Positions 34,969 to 43,965 of a stretch of DNA of 64,000 nt are shown in pieces. How positions within the stretch are numbered: position 1 is the stretch's first letter; every line of letters starts with the position of its first letter. Below the pieces are notes generated by a model that was given only the letters and a program-made list of their open reading frames with translations, did no database searches and was not told the origin of the DNA. The position numbers and the translations under genes were made by a program. The stretch comes from Solimonas sp. Lineage in GTDB: Bacteria; Pseudomonadota; Gammaproteobacteria; Nevskiales; Nevskiaceae. Location of the stretch: NCBI GenBank assembly GCA_030149365.1, contig JASBRP010000011.1:145463-209462 (forward strand). Reading direction: 5' to 3'.

Positions 34969-35310
34969 ATGCTGCAGTTCCTGTTGATCGTGGGATTGAC
35001 CATTGGCGTAGGGCATGTGCTGATACGTTTCGGTACGGCGCGCATGGCCAACCTGCCGGTTCGCAGCGTCTGCCGTGCCTTCATACGAGCGCTTTTCTAT
35101 GCGCCTACCCTGATGGTTGGTGGGCATGGAGTCGGTCTGGTGCCGACCATCGTTGCGCTCGTCTATGCCGCTTCATCCGAGGAATTCGGCTTCCAATGGC
35201 AAGCCTTGATTCCTGCCTTGGTGGTCTTCGGGAGCTCCATCTGGCTCTCCTCCCTCCAGGGGAACATGGAGGAGCCTGGAGAGGTGAAGCAACCGCCGGA
35301 GCGTTCCTGA
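34969..35310 (+). CDS. Small integral membrane protein of unknown function (113 aa)
   Basis: A protein starting MLQFLLIVGLTIGVGHVLIR. It has three or four hydrophobic segments (LLIVGLTIGVGHVLI; LMVGGHGVGLVPTIVALVYA; ALIPALVVFGSSIWL) and a charged tail ending PPERS. It starts 68 bases after the SDR and ends four bases before the stop of the convergent AraC gene. No family is recognised. Its codon use is a little less GC-biased than the neighbours. Confidence 0.55.
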   Translation: MLQFLLIVGLTIGVGHVLIRFGTARMANLPVRSVCRAFIRALFYAPTLMVGGHGVGLVPTIVALVYAASSEEFGFQWQALIPALVVFGSSIWLSSLQGNMEEPGEVKQPPERS

Positions 35311-35314
35311 GCCT

Positions 35315-36355
35315 CTAGTCCGCCGCTTCCGTCCCCGGTCGCTTGAGCTTGCGATACGCCGTGGGTGACATGCCCTTCCAGCGCTTGAAGGCACTGATGA
35401 AGGCCGCGGGCTCGGTGTAGCCCAGGCGGCTGGCGATCTCGGCCAGCTTCATGTGCGCGGACAGCAGCAGTTCTTCCGCCAGCGCCTGGCGCACCTCGTC
35501 CACCAGCGCGCGGAAGGTGGTGCCCTCCTCGTCGAGCCGGCGGCGCAGGCTGCGCGAGGCCATGTGCAGTTCTTCCGCCACGGTTTCCAGCGAGGGCATC
35601 TCGCCGGGGTTGCGCAGCAGGCGGTCTCGGATCTGGCCGGCGAGGCCGGAGCGCACGCTGCGCTTGGCCAGCAACTGGCGGCACTGCTCCTCGCACATGC
35701 GCGCCATCATCGGGTTGGCCTGCGGCAGCGGCGCGTCGAGATCCTTGGCGGCGATCAGGATCGCGTTGAGCGGCGCCTCGAAGCTGGGACGCACGCCGCA
35801 GAGCTTGTCGAAGCGCCAGGCGTAATCGGGCCGCGGAAAGCGGAACTGTGCGCTGCGGCCGGGGAAGCCACCGGGCCGCATCTCCCAGGCGGCATTGGCC
35901 CAGGCGGCGAAATCACGCTCCACCAGGAACTGGCGCAGGTCCTCGGGCACGTCGCTGTCGTCGAGCACGATCAGCAGATCCTTGCCGACGTTCTCCAGGC
36001 GGTAGCGTGCGAAGGCGTAGGACAGGTCGAGGTAGCGCACCGCGATCTCCGCAGCGCTGCGGAAGTTGGGGCTGCTGATCAGCGCGAATCCCCAGATGCC
36101 ATAGGCCGAGAGGTGATAGCGCAGGCCAGCATCCAGGCCCAGGCCCTGGCTCGCCGCCGGCCCCAGGCCGGACAGCAGATTGCGGATCAGTTGCAGCTCC
36201 TGCGCGGCGGTGATTTCGGTCGCCGGATTGGAGAGGTCGGCGGCGTCGATTCCGGTATTGCGCAGGCAGGCCTCCACCGGCAGGCCGCGCTCGGCCCCGA
36301 GCCGCGTGAGCAACTGGGCGCTGATGACCGGACGGCGTACTTCGGCGACAGGCAT
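35315..36355 (-). CDS. AraC-family regulator 2 of the lipid region
   Basis: A 346-residue paralogue of the regulator at 29455-30489. It has the same effector domain (VISAQLLTRLGAERGLPVEA; LGLDAGLRYHLSAYGIWGFA) and HTH (LETVAEELHMASRSLRRRLD; LAEIASRLGYTEPAAFISAF). The start MPVAEVRRPV at 36355 is used because the promoter (-10 at 36396-36401) lies upstream of it. It is divergent from the beta-oxidation operon starting at 36615, with operators O2 and O3 between. It is the probable regulator of that operon. Confidence 0.88.
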   Translation of the reverse strand: MPVAEVRRPVISAQLLTRLGAERGLPVEACLRNTGIDAADLSNPATEITAAQELQLIRNLLSGLGPAASQGLGLDAGLRYHLSAYGIWGFALISSPNFRSAAEIAVRYLDLSYAFARYRLENVGKDLLIVLDDSDVPEDLRQFLVERDFAAWANAAWEMRPGGFPGRSAQFRFPRPDYAWRFDKLCGVRPSFEAPLNAILIAAKDLDAPLPQANPMMARMCEEQCRQLLAKRSVRSGLAGQIRDRLLRNPGEMPSLETVAEELHMASRSLRRRLDEEGTTFRALVDEVRQALAEELLLSAHMKLAEIASRLGYTEPAAFISAFKRWKGMSPTAYRKLKRPGTEAAD

Positions 36356-36386
36356 GGATCGGGCTCCGGGAACGGCCAGGCAAGTA

Positions 36387-36413
36387 TTGGCCGCAATTAT
36401 CAGTGAGTTGGCC
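36387..36413 (+). promoter_or_regulatory. Operator O2: direct repeat at the AraC regulator 2 promoter
   Basis: TTGGCC (36387-36392), 15 bases, TTGGCC (36408-36413). The spacer shares CAATTATCA with O1. It covers the regulator's own -10 element. Confidence 0.6.
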
Positions 36414-36424
36414 GAAAACGTCAT
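36396..36424 (-). promoter_or_regulatory. Promoter of AraC regulator 2
   Basis: Minus strand: ATGACG (36419-36424), 17 bases, GATAAT (36396-36401), the same layout as for the paralogous regulator. Confidence 0.65.
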
Positions 36425-36480
36425 TTTTCTGGTTTCCCCCTCGCAGAAGCACCTGTGGAGCCTTGCTTGCGGCCTGTCAT

Positions 36481-36507
36481 CTGGCCGAAATCATTAACTG
36501 CTTGTCC
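36481..36507 (+). promoter_or_regulatory. Operator O3: direct repeat upstream of the beta-oxidation operon
   Basis: CTGGCC (36481-36486), 15 bases, TTGTCC (36502-36507), then CATT at conserved spacing. It is 94 bases from O2, and the HSD10-like gene starts 107 bases downstream. Confidence 0.6.
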
Positions 36508-36567
36508 CCTGGCCTCATTCCCGCAGGTGGCGACGGGCGGCAGCATTCCCTGCCATGAAAACACAGC

Positions 36568-36598
36568 CCGGCGCCGGAACAGGCGCCGGCTTTTCTTT
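36568..36598 (+). terminator. Intrinsic terminator in the leader of the beta-oxidation operon
   Basis: Perfect 8-bp stem CCGGCGCC (36568-36575) with GGCGCCGG (36582-36589), a 6-base loop, then CTTTTCTTT. It ends less than 20 bases before the HSD10-like start codon, so it could act as an attenuator. Confidence 0.7.
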
Positions 36599-36614
36599 GC
36601 CGGGGAGCTTTCCG

Positions 36615-37382
36615 ATGGACATCCAAGACCGCGTCTTCCTGATCACCGGCGGTGCCTCCGGCCTGGGCGCCGCCACCGCACGCGCGCTCGTTGCCCGCGG
36701 CGGCAAGGTGGTGATCGCCGATCTCAACGACAAGCTCGGCAACGAGCTGGCGCAGGAGCTGGGCGCCGCCGCGCGCTACGCCCGCGTGGACGTGGCCAGC
36801 GAGGCCGACGTGCAGCAGGCCGTGGCGCTGGCGCTGGCCGAATTCGGCGGCCTGCATGGCGCGGTGAACTGCGCCGGCATCGGCGCCGCCGAGAAGGCCC
36901 TGGGCAAGGAAGGCCCGCTGGCGCTGGATCGCTTCAAGCGCATCATCAACGTCAACCTCGTCGGCAGCTTCAACGTGATCCGCCTGGCGGCTCACGCCAT
37001 GAGCCTGCAGGCGCCCAATGAAGGCGGCGAGCGCGGCGTGATCATCAACACCGCCTCGGTCGCGGCCTTCGACGGCCAGATCGGCCAGTCCGCCTATTCG
37101 GCCTCCAAGGCCGGCGTGGTCGGCATGACGCTGCCGCTGGCCCGCGAGTTCGCGCGCATCGGCATCCGCGTGATGACCATCGCCCCTGGCATCTTCGAGA
37201 CGCCGATCCTCGCCGGCCTGTCGCCGGAGGCGCTGGATTCGCTCAACAAGTCCGTGCCCTTCCCGCCGCGCCTGGGCCGCCCCAGCGAATTCGCGCAGCT
37301 CGCCGTGCAGATCGTGGAGAACCCCATGCTCAACGGCGAATGCATCCGCCTGGACGGCGCCATCCGCATGGCGCCGCGCTGA
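36615..37382 (+). CDS. HSD10-like 3-hydroxyacyl-CoA/steroid dehydrogenase (SDR)
   Basis: A 255-residue SDR starting [20 protein letters not shown]. The Asp after the second strand ([11 protein letters not shown]) marks NAD specificity. CAGIG, the catalytic Ser ([14 protein letters not shown]) and SAYSASKAG are present, as is the C-terminal [20 protein letters not shown] typical of type II 3-hydroxyacyl-CoA dehydrogenases (17-beta-HSD10). Members oxidise 3-hydroxyacyl-CoA, often branched or steroid-derived. The frame is open to an ATG at 36555, but that would place the terminator hairpin in coding sequence. It is the first gene of the operon. Confidence 0.88.
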   Translation: MDIQDRVFLITGGASGLGAATARALVARGGKVVIADLNDKLGNELAQELGAAARYARVDVASEADVQQAVALALAEFGGLHGAVNCAGIGAAEKALGKEGPLALDRFKRIINVNLVGSFNVIRLAAHAMSLQAPNEGGERGVIINTASVAAFDGQIGQSAYSASKAGVVGMTLPLAREFARIGIRVMTIAPGIFETPILAGLSPEALDSLNKSVPFPPRLGRPSEFAQLAVQIVENPMLNGECIRLDGAIRMAPR

Positions 37383-37395
37383 CAACAGACATCGG

Positions 37396-37527
37396 TTCCC
37401 TCTCCCGCTTGCGGGAGAGGGTGCCCCGAAAGGGGCGGGAGAGGGTTTCTGTAACTCGTTCAAGTTCTACAGAAGCCCTCTCCCCAACCCCTCTCCCCAA
37501 CCCCTCTCCCGCAAGCGGGCGAGGGGC
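37396..37527 (+). repeat. Dispersed repeat family C, copy 2
   Basis: CCCTCTCCCGCTTGCGGGAG at the left and CCTCTCCCGCAAGCGGGCGA at the right, with tandem CCCTCTCCCCAAC units between. It fills the gap before the thiolase gene. Confidence 0.75.
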
Positions 37528-37564
37528 GAAAGCCAAAGAATTTTTTACTTAACCAGAGAAAACC

Positions 37565-38773
37565 ATGACCGAAGCCTTCATCTACGACCACGTCCGCACC
37601 CCCCGCGGCAAGGGCCGCACCGACGGTGCACTGCACGAGATCACCCCGCTGCAGCTCGGCACCCAGGTGCTCAAGGCCCTGCGTGATCGCAACCAGCTCG
37701 ACACCTCGCTGGTGGACGACGTGATCATGGGCATCGTCTCCCCGGTCAGCGAGCAGGGCGCGGTGCTGCCGCGCTCCATGGCGCTCAACGCCGGCTACGC
37801 CGAGACCGTGTCCGGCGTGCAGGTCAACCGCTTCTGCGGCTCGGGCCTGGAAGCCGTGAGCCTGGCCGCCGCGCGCGTCATGTCCGGCATGGCGCCGGCC
37901 GTGATCGGTGGCGGCGTGGAGTCGATGTCGCGCGTGGCGATGGGTTCCGACGGCGGCTCCTGGCCCACCGATCCGTCCTTCGCCCCCACCGTTAACTTCG
38001 TGCCGCAGGGCATCAGCGCCGACCTGATTGCCACGCTCGACGGCTACTCGCGCGAGGACGTGGACAGCTTCGCCGTGGAGAGCCAGCGCCGCGCCGCGCA
38101 GGCCTGGGCGGAAGGCCGCTTCAGCCGCTCTATCCTGCCGGTGCGCGACGTCATCGGCCAGGTTGTTCTGGACCGCGACGAGCACATCCGCGCCGGCACC
38201 ACCGTGGCGGACCTGGGCAAGCTCAAGGCCTCGTTCGAGATGCTGGGCCAGCAGGCCGGCTTCGACGCCGTGGCGATCCAGCGCTACCCGCAGGTGGAGT
38301 CGATCAACCATGTGCATACCGGCGGCAACTCCAGCGGCATCGTCGACGGCTCCTGCGGCATCCTGATCGGTACCAAGGAATTCGGCCAGAAGGCGGGCCT
38401 CAAGCCGCGCGCCCGCATCCGCAGCTTCGCCGCCATCGGCTCCGAGCCCTGCATCATGCTCACCGGCCCCGCCGCCGTGTCGCACAAGGCGCTGAAGCTG
38501 GCCGGCATGAAGGTCAGCGACATCGACCTGTGGGAGATCAACGAGGCCTTCGCCTCGGTGGCCATGCGCTTCATGCGCGACATGGGCATCTCGCATGACG
38601 TGGTCAACGTCAACGGTGGCGCCATCGCCATGGGCCATCCGCTGGGCGCCACCGGCGCCATCATCGTCGGCACCGTGCTCGACGAACTCGAGCGCACCGG
38701 CAAGTCCACCGCGCTGTGCACGCTCTGCGTCGGCGCCGGCATGGGCAACGCCGCGATCATCGAGCGCGTGTGA
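37565..38773 (+). CDS. Acetyl-CoA acyltransferase (thiolase, FadA/FadI type)
   Basis: A 402-residue thiolase. The nucleophilic Cys91 lies in [17 protein letters not shown]. The C-terminal [20 protein letters not shown] and [18 protein letters not shown] carry the catalytic His and second Cys. It cleaves 3-ketoacyl-CoA in the last step of beta-oxidation. It lies between an SDR and the FadB/FadJ-type gene, the usual partnership. Repeat C2 sits before it and repeat B2 after it. Confidence 0.94.
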   Translation: MTEAFIYDHVRTPRGKGRTDGALHEITPLQLGTQVLKALRDRNQLDTSLVDDVIMGIVSPVSEQGAVLPRSMALNAGYAETVSGVQVNRFCGSGLEAVSLAAARVMSGMAPAVIGGGVESMSRVAMGSDGGSWPTDPSFAPTVNFVPQGISADLIATLDGYSREDVDSFAVESQRRAAQAWAEGRFSRSILPVRDVIGQVVLDRDEHIRAGTTVADLGKLKASFEMLGQQAGFDAVAIQRYPQVESINHVHTGGNSSGIVDGSCGILIGTKEFGQKAGLKPRARIRSFAAIGSEPCIMLTGPAAVSHKALKLAGMKVSDIDLWEINEAFASVAMRFMRDMGISHDVVNVNGGAIAMGHPLGATGAIIVGTVLDELERTGKSTALCTLCVGAGMGNAAIIERV

Positions 38774-38783
38774 CGCGCTCGAT

Positions 38784-38887
38784 TGGGAATCGACAATCGG
38801 GAATGGGGAATCGTAGAAGCCAAGAGGCCTCGCGTTCTTATTCAAGCCGATTTTGACGATTCCCGATTCCCCATTCCCGATTCCCGG
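38784..38887 (+). repeat. Dispersed repeat family B, copy 2
   Basis: GATTGGGAATCGACAATCGG and GAATGGGGAATCG units on the left, mirrored by CGATTCCCGATTCCCCATTC on the right. It ends eight bases before the next start codon. Confidence 0.85.
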
Positions 38888-38894
38888 ATTCAAT

Positions 38895-41051
38895 ATGACT
38901 ACCGCACTGAAATTCGATCTCGACCGTAACGGCTTTGCCATCCTGACCATCGACGTGCCCGAGCGCCCGATGAACGTCATCACGCCGGAGTTCACCGCCG
39001 AGCTGGCCCAGGCCGTCGAGCGCATCGCCACCGACGCCGCCATCAAGGGCGCCATCCTCACCTCCGGCAAGCCGGGCGCCTTCGTCGCCGGCGCCGACCT
39101 GAAGGATCTCGTCACCGCCTTCGACAAGGGCATCGACGCCGTCGAGGGCTCCAAGGCCTCGTTCGAGCTCTCCGCCCTGTTCCGCCGCATCGAGACCAGC
39201 GGCAAGCCCTTTGCCGCCGCGATCAACGGCCTGGCCCTGGGCGGCGGCCTGGAGCTGTGCCTGGCCTGCCACTTCCGCGTGCTGAGCGATGACCCCAAGG
39301 CCGTCGTCGGCCTGCCGGAAGTCAACGTCGGCCTGCTGCCGGGCGCCGGCGGCACCCAGCGCCTGCCGCGCCTGATCGGCATCCCCAACTCGCTGCCGCT
39401 GCTGCTGCAGGGCAAGCAGGTGAAGCCGGCCGAAGCGCTCAAGCTCGGCATCGTCCACGCCACCGCTCCGGCGGACCAGGTGCTGGAGAAGGCGCGCGAG
39501 TGGCTGCTGGCCACGCCCAGCGCCGAGCAGCCCTGGGACAAGAAGAACTTCCGCGTCCCCGGCGGCGCCGGCCCCATGGCCGCGCACGCCAACCAGACCT
39601 TCGTCGCCGGCAACGCGCTGACCTCGGCCAACACCAACGGCAACTACCCGGCGCCCAACGCCATCCTGTCCTGCGTGTTCGAAGGCACCCAGGTGCCGAT
39701 GGACACCGGCCTGCGTATCGAGAGCAAGTACTTCGGCAAGCTGCTGTCCGGCGCCGTGGCGCGCAACCTGATCCGCACGATGTTCATCAACAAGGGCCTG
39801 GCCGACAAGCTGGTCAGCCGCCCCAAGGGCGTCGCCAAGTCCAAGGTGCAGAAGCTCGGCGTGCTCGGCGCCGGAATGATGGGCGCGGGCGTGGCGCATG
39901 TTTCCGCCAAGGCCGGCATCCAGGTGGTGCTGCTCGACTCCACGCTGGAGCAGGCGCAGAAGGGCCTGGACGGCATCAAGGCGCTGCAAGCCAAGGACCT
40001 GGCCAAGGGCAAGACCACCCAGGACAAGATCGACGCCATCCTGGGTCGCATCAAGGCCACCGCCGACTATGCCGAACTGGAAGGCTGCGACCTGATCGTC
40101 GAAGCCGTGTTCGAGAAGCGCGAGATCAAGGCCGACGTCACGGCCAAGACCGAGGCCGTGATCCCCGAGACCGCCACCTTCGGCTCCAACACCTCCCCGC
40201 TGCCGATCACGGGCCTGGCCAAGGCCTCCAGGCGCCCGGCGCAGTTCATCGGCATCCACTTCTTCTCGCCGGTCGAGAAGATGCCGCTGGTCGAGATCAT
40301 CCTCGGCGAGCAGACCTCCGACGAGACCCTGGCCAAGGCGCTGGACTACGTCGCCCAGATCAAGAAGACGCCGATCGTGGTGCGCGACTTCCCGGGCTTC
40401 TACACCAGCCGCGTGTTCGGCACCTTCTGCTCGGAAGGCCAGAAGATGCTGCTCGACGGCATCGAGCCGACGCTGATCGAGAACGGCGCCAAGCTCGCTG
40501 GTTTCCCGGTGGGCCCGCTCGCGGTGTCCGACGAGGTCACCATGTTCCTGCAGCAGAGCATCTACAAGCAGCAGGAAGCCGACAACCTGCCGGAGAAGTA
40601 CCGCGGCAAGCTTGGCCGCCCGGTGGTAGACCTCATGGTGGACCAGCTCAAGCGTCCGGGCCGCCGCTTCGGCGCCGGCTTCTACGACTACCCGGAAGGC
40701 GGCGGCAAGAAGCTGTGGAAGGGCCTCAAGGAAGCCTTCCCGGTGAAGGCCGAGCAGCCGACGCTGGCCGAGGTGAAGGCTCGCTTCCTGACGATCATGG
40801 CGCTGGAGACGGCGCGCTGCTTCGAGGAAGGCGTCATCGCCAGCCCGATCGACGCGGACATCGGCTCGATCCTTGGCATCGGCTACCCGGCCTGGACCGG
40901 CGGCACGCTGTCCTACATCGACACGCAGGGCCCCAAGGCCTTCGCCGACGAGTGCTCGCGCCTGGCCGCTGCCTGGGGCCCGCGCTTCGAGCCCTCCGAG
41001 TGGCTGAAGGCGCGCGGGGCTTCCGGCGAGCTGTTCTACAAGAAGGGCTAA
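38895..41051 (+). CDS. Bifunctional enoyl-CoA hydratase/3-hydroxyacyl-CoA dehydrogenase (FadB/FadJ type)
   Basis: A 718-residue two-part enzyme. The N-terminal crotonase domain has [20 protein letters not shown] and [20 protein letters not shown]. The dehydrogenase part from about residue 315 has [20 protein letters not shown] (NAD binding) and the catalytic His in [15 protein letters not shown], then the C-terminal helical domains. It carries out steps two and three of beta-oxidation. The start [13 protein letters not shown] at 38895 is chosen; an in-frame ATG at 38853 would translate repeat B2. It lies downstream of the thiolase gene. Confidence 0.94.
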   Translation: MTTALKFDLDRNGFAILTIDVPERPMNVITPEFTAELAQAVERIATDAAIKGAILTSGKPGAFVAGADLKDLVTAFDKGIDAVEGSKASFELSALFRRIETSGKPFAAAINGLALGGGLELCLACHFRVLSDDPKAVVGLPEVNVGLLPGAGGTQRLPRLIGIPNSLPLLLQGKQVKPAEALKLGIVHATAPADQVLEKAREWLLATPSAEQPWDKKNFRVPGGAGPMAAHANQTFVAGNALTSANTNGNYPAPNAILSCVFEGTQVPMDTGLRIESKYFGKLLSGAVARNLIRTMFINKGLADKLVSRPKGVAKSKVQKLGVLGAGMMGAGVAHVSAKAGIQVVLLDSTLEQAQKGLDGIKALQAKDLAKGKTTQDKIDAILGRIKATADYAELEGCDLIVEAVFEKREIKADVTAKTEAVIPETATFGSNTSPLPITGLAKASRRPAQFIGIHFFSPVEKMPLVEIILGEQTSDETLAKALDYVAQIKKTPIVVRDFPGFYTSRVFGTFCSEGQKMLLDGIEPTLIENGAKLAGFPVGPLAVSDEVTMFLQQSIYKQQEADNLPEKYRGKLGRPVVDLMVDQLKRPGRRFGAGFYDYPEGGGKKLWKGLKEAFPVKAEQPTLAEVKARFLTIMALETARCFEEGVIASPIDADIGSILGIGYPAWTGGTLSYIDTQGPKAFADECSRLAAAWGPRFEPSEWLKARGASGELFYKKG

Positions 41052-41084
41052 CAGCCCTTCGAAAAAGCGAGGAGGAGTCGTCCC

Positions 41085-42563
41085 ATGTCTGCCGTTGCTG
41101 AAGACGTAACGAACGTGGCCGCGCTCGCGCCCCACGACAACCCGCTGTCGGGCCTGCTGGCCCGCCAGAGGGCGGCATTCCAGGCCAGGGGCGAACCCTC
41201 CTCGCTGACGCAGCGCCGCGAGATGCTGCGCAAGCTGGAGCAGGCGCTGATGGACCAGCGCCTGGCCCTGGCCGATGCCATGGCCGCCGATTTCGGCGGC
41301 CGTGCGCGCCAGGAGTCGCTGCTGGAACTGTTCGTGGTGATCGACGACCTGCGCTTTGCGCAGGCCAGGCTCAAGTCCTGGATGCGCACCCGCCGCGTCT
41401 CGGCCAACTGGCAGTTCCTGCCCAGCCGCGCGGCGCTGATGCCGCAACCGCTGGGCGTGATCGGCGTGATCGGTGCCTACAACTACCCGGTGATGACGAC
41501 CCTGTCGCCGGTGGTGGGCGCCATCGCGGCCGGCAATCACGTGATGATGAAGCCTTCCAGCCTGACGCCACGCAGCACCGAACTGATGCGCCAGATCGTC
41601 TCCGGCCTGTACCCGGAGGAGCAGGTGGCGGTGGTGACCGGCGACAGCAGCGTGGCCAAGCAGTTCTCCAAGCTGCCCTTCGATCACCTGGTGTTCACCG
41701 GCTCCACGCGCGTGGGCAAGCTGATCATGCGCGACGCGGCCGAGAACCTGGTGCCGGTGACGCTGGAGCTGGGCGGCAAGTGCCCCGCCATCGTCGGCGA
41801 GGGCTACGATCTCAAGACGGCGGCCGAGACCATCGTCCAGACCAAGTTCCTCAACGCCGGGCAGACCTGCGTCACCGGCGACTACGCCATGGTGCCGGAA
41901 GCCTCCGTGCCGGAGTTCCTGCAGCACGCACGCAACGCCATCAAGTCCTTCTATCCGAAGCTGGTGGACAACGCCGACTACGGCCGTGTGCTGATCAAGA
42001 GCGACTGGACGCGCCTGTCGGACTGGGTGGAAGAGGCACGTGGCCGTGGCGCGAAGGTGGAAACCTTCAATCCCGCCAACGAGAGCTTCGGCCCCGACAA
42101 CCGCGTGTTCCCGCCGACGCTGGTCTCGGATTGCCCCACGGACACCACGCTGTGCCGCGAGGAGATCTTCGGGCCGGTGCTGCCGGTGCTGGGCTACAAG
42201 ACGCTGGATTCGGCGCTGGCGCACGTCAACGCGGGCGACCGTCCGCTGGCCCTGTACTTCTTCAGCAACCGCAGCGCCGAGGTGGATCGCGTGCTCAAGC
42301 GCACCATTTCCGGCGGCGTCAGCATCAACGGCTGCGGTTACCACGCCATCCAGCACAACCTGCCCTTCGGTGGCGTAGGCGCCAGCGGCATCGGTGCCTA
42401 TCACGGCCAGGCCGGCTTCGACCGCTTCTCACACCTCAAGCCCGTGCTGTTCATGAGCAAGCTGACCAAGGCCAGCGTGTTCCTGCGTCCGCCTTTCGGC
42501 GCACTGGCCGCCTGGGTGCTGGGCTTCATGCTGCACAACCGTCCGCGTCGCGAAGAGCTCTGA
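41085..42563 (+). CDS. Aldehyde dehydrogenase (coniferyl/fatty aldehyde type)
   Basis: A 492-residue ALDH. It has the catalytic Cys in LNAGQTCVTGDY, the general-base Glu in VTLELGGKCPAIV, NAD-binding FTGSTRVGKLIM and the ending HNLPFGGVGASGIGAYHGQA. Overall it fits the class 3/coniferyl aldehyde dehydrogenase group. The C-terminus carries a hydrophobic stretch (FLRPPFGALAAWVLGFMLH) that may anchor it to membrane, as in fatty aldehyde dehydrogenases. It probably oxidises long-chain aldehydes to acids for beta-oxidation. Start with GAGGAG; 33 bases after the previous gene. Confidence 0.92.
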   Translation: MSAVAEDVTNVAALAPHDNPLSGLLARQRAAFQARGEPSSLTQRREMLRKLEQALMDQRLALADAMAADFGGRARQESLLELFVVIDDLRFAQARLKSWMRTRRVSANWQFLPSRAALMPQPLGVIGVIGAYNYPVMTTLSPVVGAIAAGNHVMMKPSSLTPRSTELMRQIVSGLYPEEQVAVVTGDSSVAKQFSKLPFDHLVFTGSTRVGKLIMRDAAENLVPVTLELGGKCPAIVGEGYDLKTAAETIVQTKFLNAGQTCVTGDYAMVPEASVPEFLQHARNAIKSFYPKLVDNADYGRVLIKSDWTRLSDWVEEARGRGAKVETFNPANESFGPDNRVFPPTLVSDCPTDTTLCREEIFGPVLPVLGYKTLDSALAHVNAGDRPLALYFFSNRSAEVDRVLKRTISGGVSINGCGYHAIQHNLPFGGVGASGIGAYHGQAGFDRFSHLKPVLFMSKLTKASVFLRPPFGALAAWVLGFMLHNRPRREEL

Positions 42564-42571
42564 AGACCTCC

Positions 42572-43372
42572 ATGGCTTTCCACAACATCCTTTACCGCGT
42601 CGAGCAGGGCATCGCCGTCATCAGCTTCAACCGGCCCAAGGCGCTCAACGCCATGACCCTGGAGCTGATGGAGGAACTGGGCCAGGCCTTCGACGCCGCC
42701 GCGGCCGACGAGGCCGTGCGCGCCCTGGTGCTGACCGGCGAGGGCCGCGGTTTCTCCACCGGCGCCGACCTGGCGGCCACCAGCGACAACCCGCCGCTGG
42801 ACCTGCAAGGGCGCCTGGATCTCGGCTTCGTGCTGGACCGCTACTACAACCCGTTGATCCTGAAGATGCGCGAGTTGCCCAAGCCGATCATCGCCGCGGT
42901 CAACGGCGTGGCTGCGGGGGCCGGCGCCAACCTGGCGCTGATGGCCGATCTCACCGTGGCCGCGCGCTCCGCCTCCTTCCTGCAGGCTTTCGTCAACGTC
43001 GGCCTGATCCCCGATGCCGGCGGCACCTGGATACTGCCGCGCGCCATCGGCCCGCAGCGCGCCATGGGCCTGGCCCTGATGGGCGAGAAGCTCTCGGCCG
43101 AACAGGCCAAGGAATGGGGCCTGATCTGGAGCGTGGTGGACGACGAGCAGCTGATGCCCACGGTGATGGGCATGGCCCGCCGCCTGGCCGAAGGCCCGGC
43201 CGTGGCGATCGAGCGCATCAAGCGCGCGATCCACGCCGCCGCCGACAACGAGCTGGATAGGCAGCTGGACCTGGAGAGCGACCTGCAGCGCGACTGCGGC
43301 CAGTCCCAGGATTTCATGGAAGGTGCGATGGCTTTCGTGCAGAAGCGCAAGCCGAACTTCAAGGGGCGTTGA
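42572..43372 (+). CDS. Enoyl-CoA hydratase/isomerase (PaaG-like crotonase)
   Basis: A 266-residue crotonase. The oxyanion-hole segments GRGFSTGADLAA and NGVAAGAGANLALMADLTVA are present, then AFVNVGLIPDAGGTWILPRA. The IPDAGGTW motif is typical of PaaG/BadK-like hydratase-isomerases. It lies eight bases after the aldehyde dehydrogenase and is surely co-transcribed. It may process unsaturated or ring-derived acyl-CoAs that the FadB-type enzyme cannot. Confidence 0.9.
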   Translation: MAFHNILYRVEQGIAVISFNRPKALNAMTLELMEELGQAFDAAAADEAVRALVLTGEGRGFSTGADLAATSDNPPLDLQGRLDLGFVLDRYYNPLILKMRELPKPIIAAVNGVAAGAGANLALMADLTVAARSASFLQAFVNVGLIPDAGGTWILPRAIGPQRAMGLALMGEKLSAEQAKEWGLIWSVVDDEQLMPTVMGMARRLAEGPAVAIERIKRAIHAAADNELDRQLDLESDLQRDCGQSQDFMEGAMAFVQKRKPNFKGR

Positions 43373-43374
43373 TC

Positions 43375-43635
43375 ATGGATACGAATCTTTCTTCCTGGAC
43401 CCTGCGTTCCGACGCGGGCCGCATGGGCAGCCCGGCGATGCCGATGACCGAGCCGCTGACCCCGCGCGAGCGCGAGGTGCTGGACTGCCTGTCGCGCAAG
43501 ATGATGGACAAGGAGATCGCGGACTCGCTGAAGGTGTCGATCAACACCGTGAAGCATCACCTGCGCAACATCTACTCCAAGTTCGGCGTCGGCAGCCGCC
43601 GCCGCGCGGTGGAGTTCTACCTCGCCCGGGTCTGA
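43375..43635 (+). CDS. Stand-alone LuxR-type helix-turn-helix protein (86 aa)
   Basis: An 86-residue protein made almost only of a GerE/LuxR DNA-binding domain: LTPREREVLDCLSRKMMDKE, then IADSLKVSINTVKHHLRNIY and SKFGVGSRRRAVEFY. No receiver or ligand domain precedes it; the first 25 residues are unstructured. The ATG lies two bases after the stop of the crotonase gene, so it is the last gene of the beta-oxidation operon. It could be a feedback regulator. Short LuxR proteins of this kind can act as dimers or as modulators of full-length partners. Confidence 0.85.
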   Translation: MDTNLSSWTLRSDAGRMGSPAMPMTEPLTPREREVLDCLSRKMMDKEIADSLKVSINTVKHHLRNIYSKFGVGSRRRAVEFYLARV

Positions 43636-43965
43636 CACCCGGCGAAGTCTCTCCAGGGCGCCGGCCCCGCTGCCGGCCGCCTTCCAGGCCATGGATACGG
43701 GCCGCCCCGGCGGCCCCATCCCGCCTGCCGGACCTGGGCACCCCCGCCGGTGGCTTTGCCCGGCCGTCTCCCGTTTCCACCGGTGAGCCCCTCTCTAGGG
43801 GCCCCGTCCGTCCGCCCGTGCTTATGCCGCGCCGTCAGGCAGGCTAACATTGACATCCAGCGCTGGAATCGACGGCGCGGCCGGAAGTGACACTGCCGGC
43901 CCGGCAAACCTAGAATGGCCGCAGGGCCAGTACTACGACATAAAGCCCGCAGGAGAGACGAGCCG
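43636..43965. other. Intergenic region before AraC regulator 3
   Basis: No gene is seen in 330 GC-rich bases. Short complementary stretches exist (for example GCCCCTCTCTAGGGGC at 43787-43802) that may terminate the operon. A promoter for the next gene is likely in the last 100 bases, but no boxes could be fixed. Confidence 0.45.

Noticed and set aside
36555..36614. Upstream in-frame start adding 20 residues to the HSD10-like SDR
   Set aside because: The added residues (Gly/Ala/Pro) encode a perfect terminator hairpin and are absent from the family; kept only as a point to test.
38838..42404. Minus-strand open frame of 1188 codons
   Set aside because: It is antisense to the FadB/FadJ-type and aldehyde dehydrogenase genes, rich in His/Gln/Ala/Arg as expected of a GC-rich shadow frame, and has no domain.
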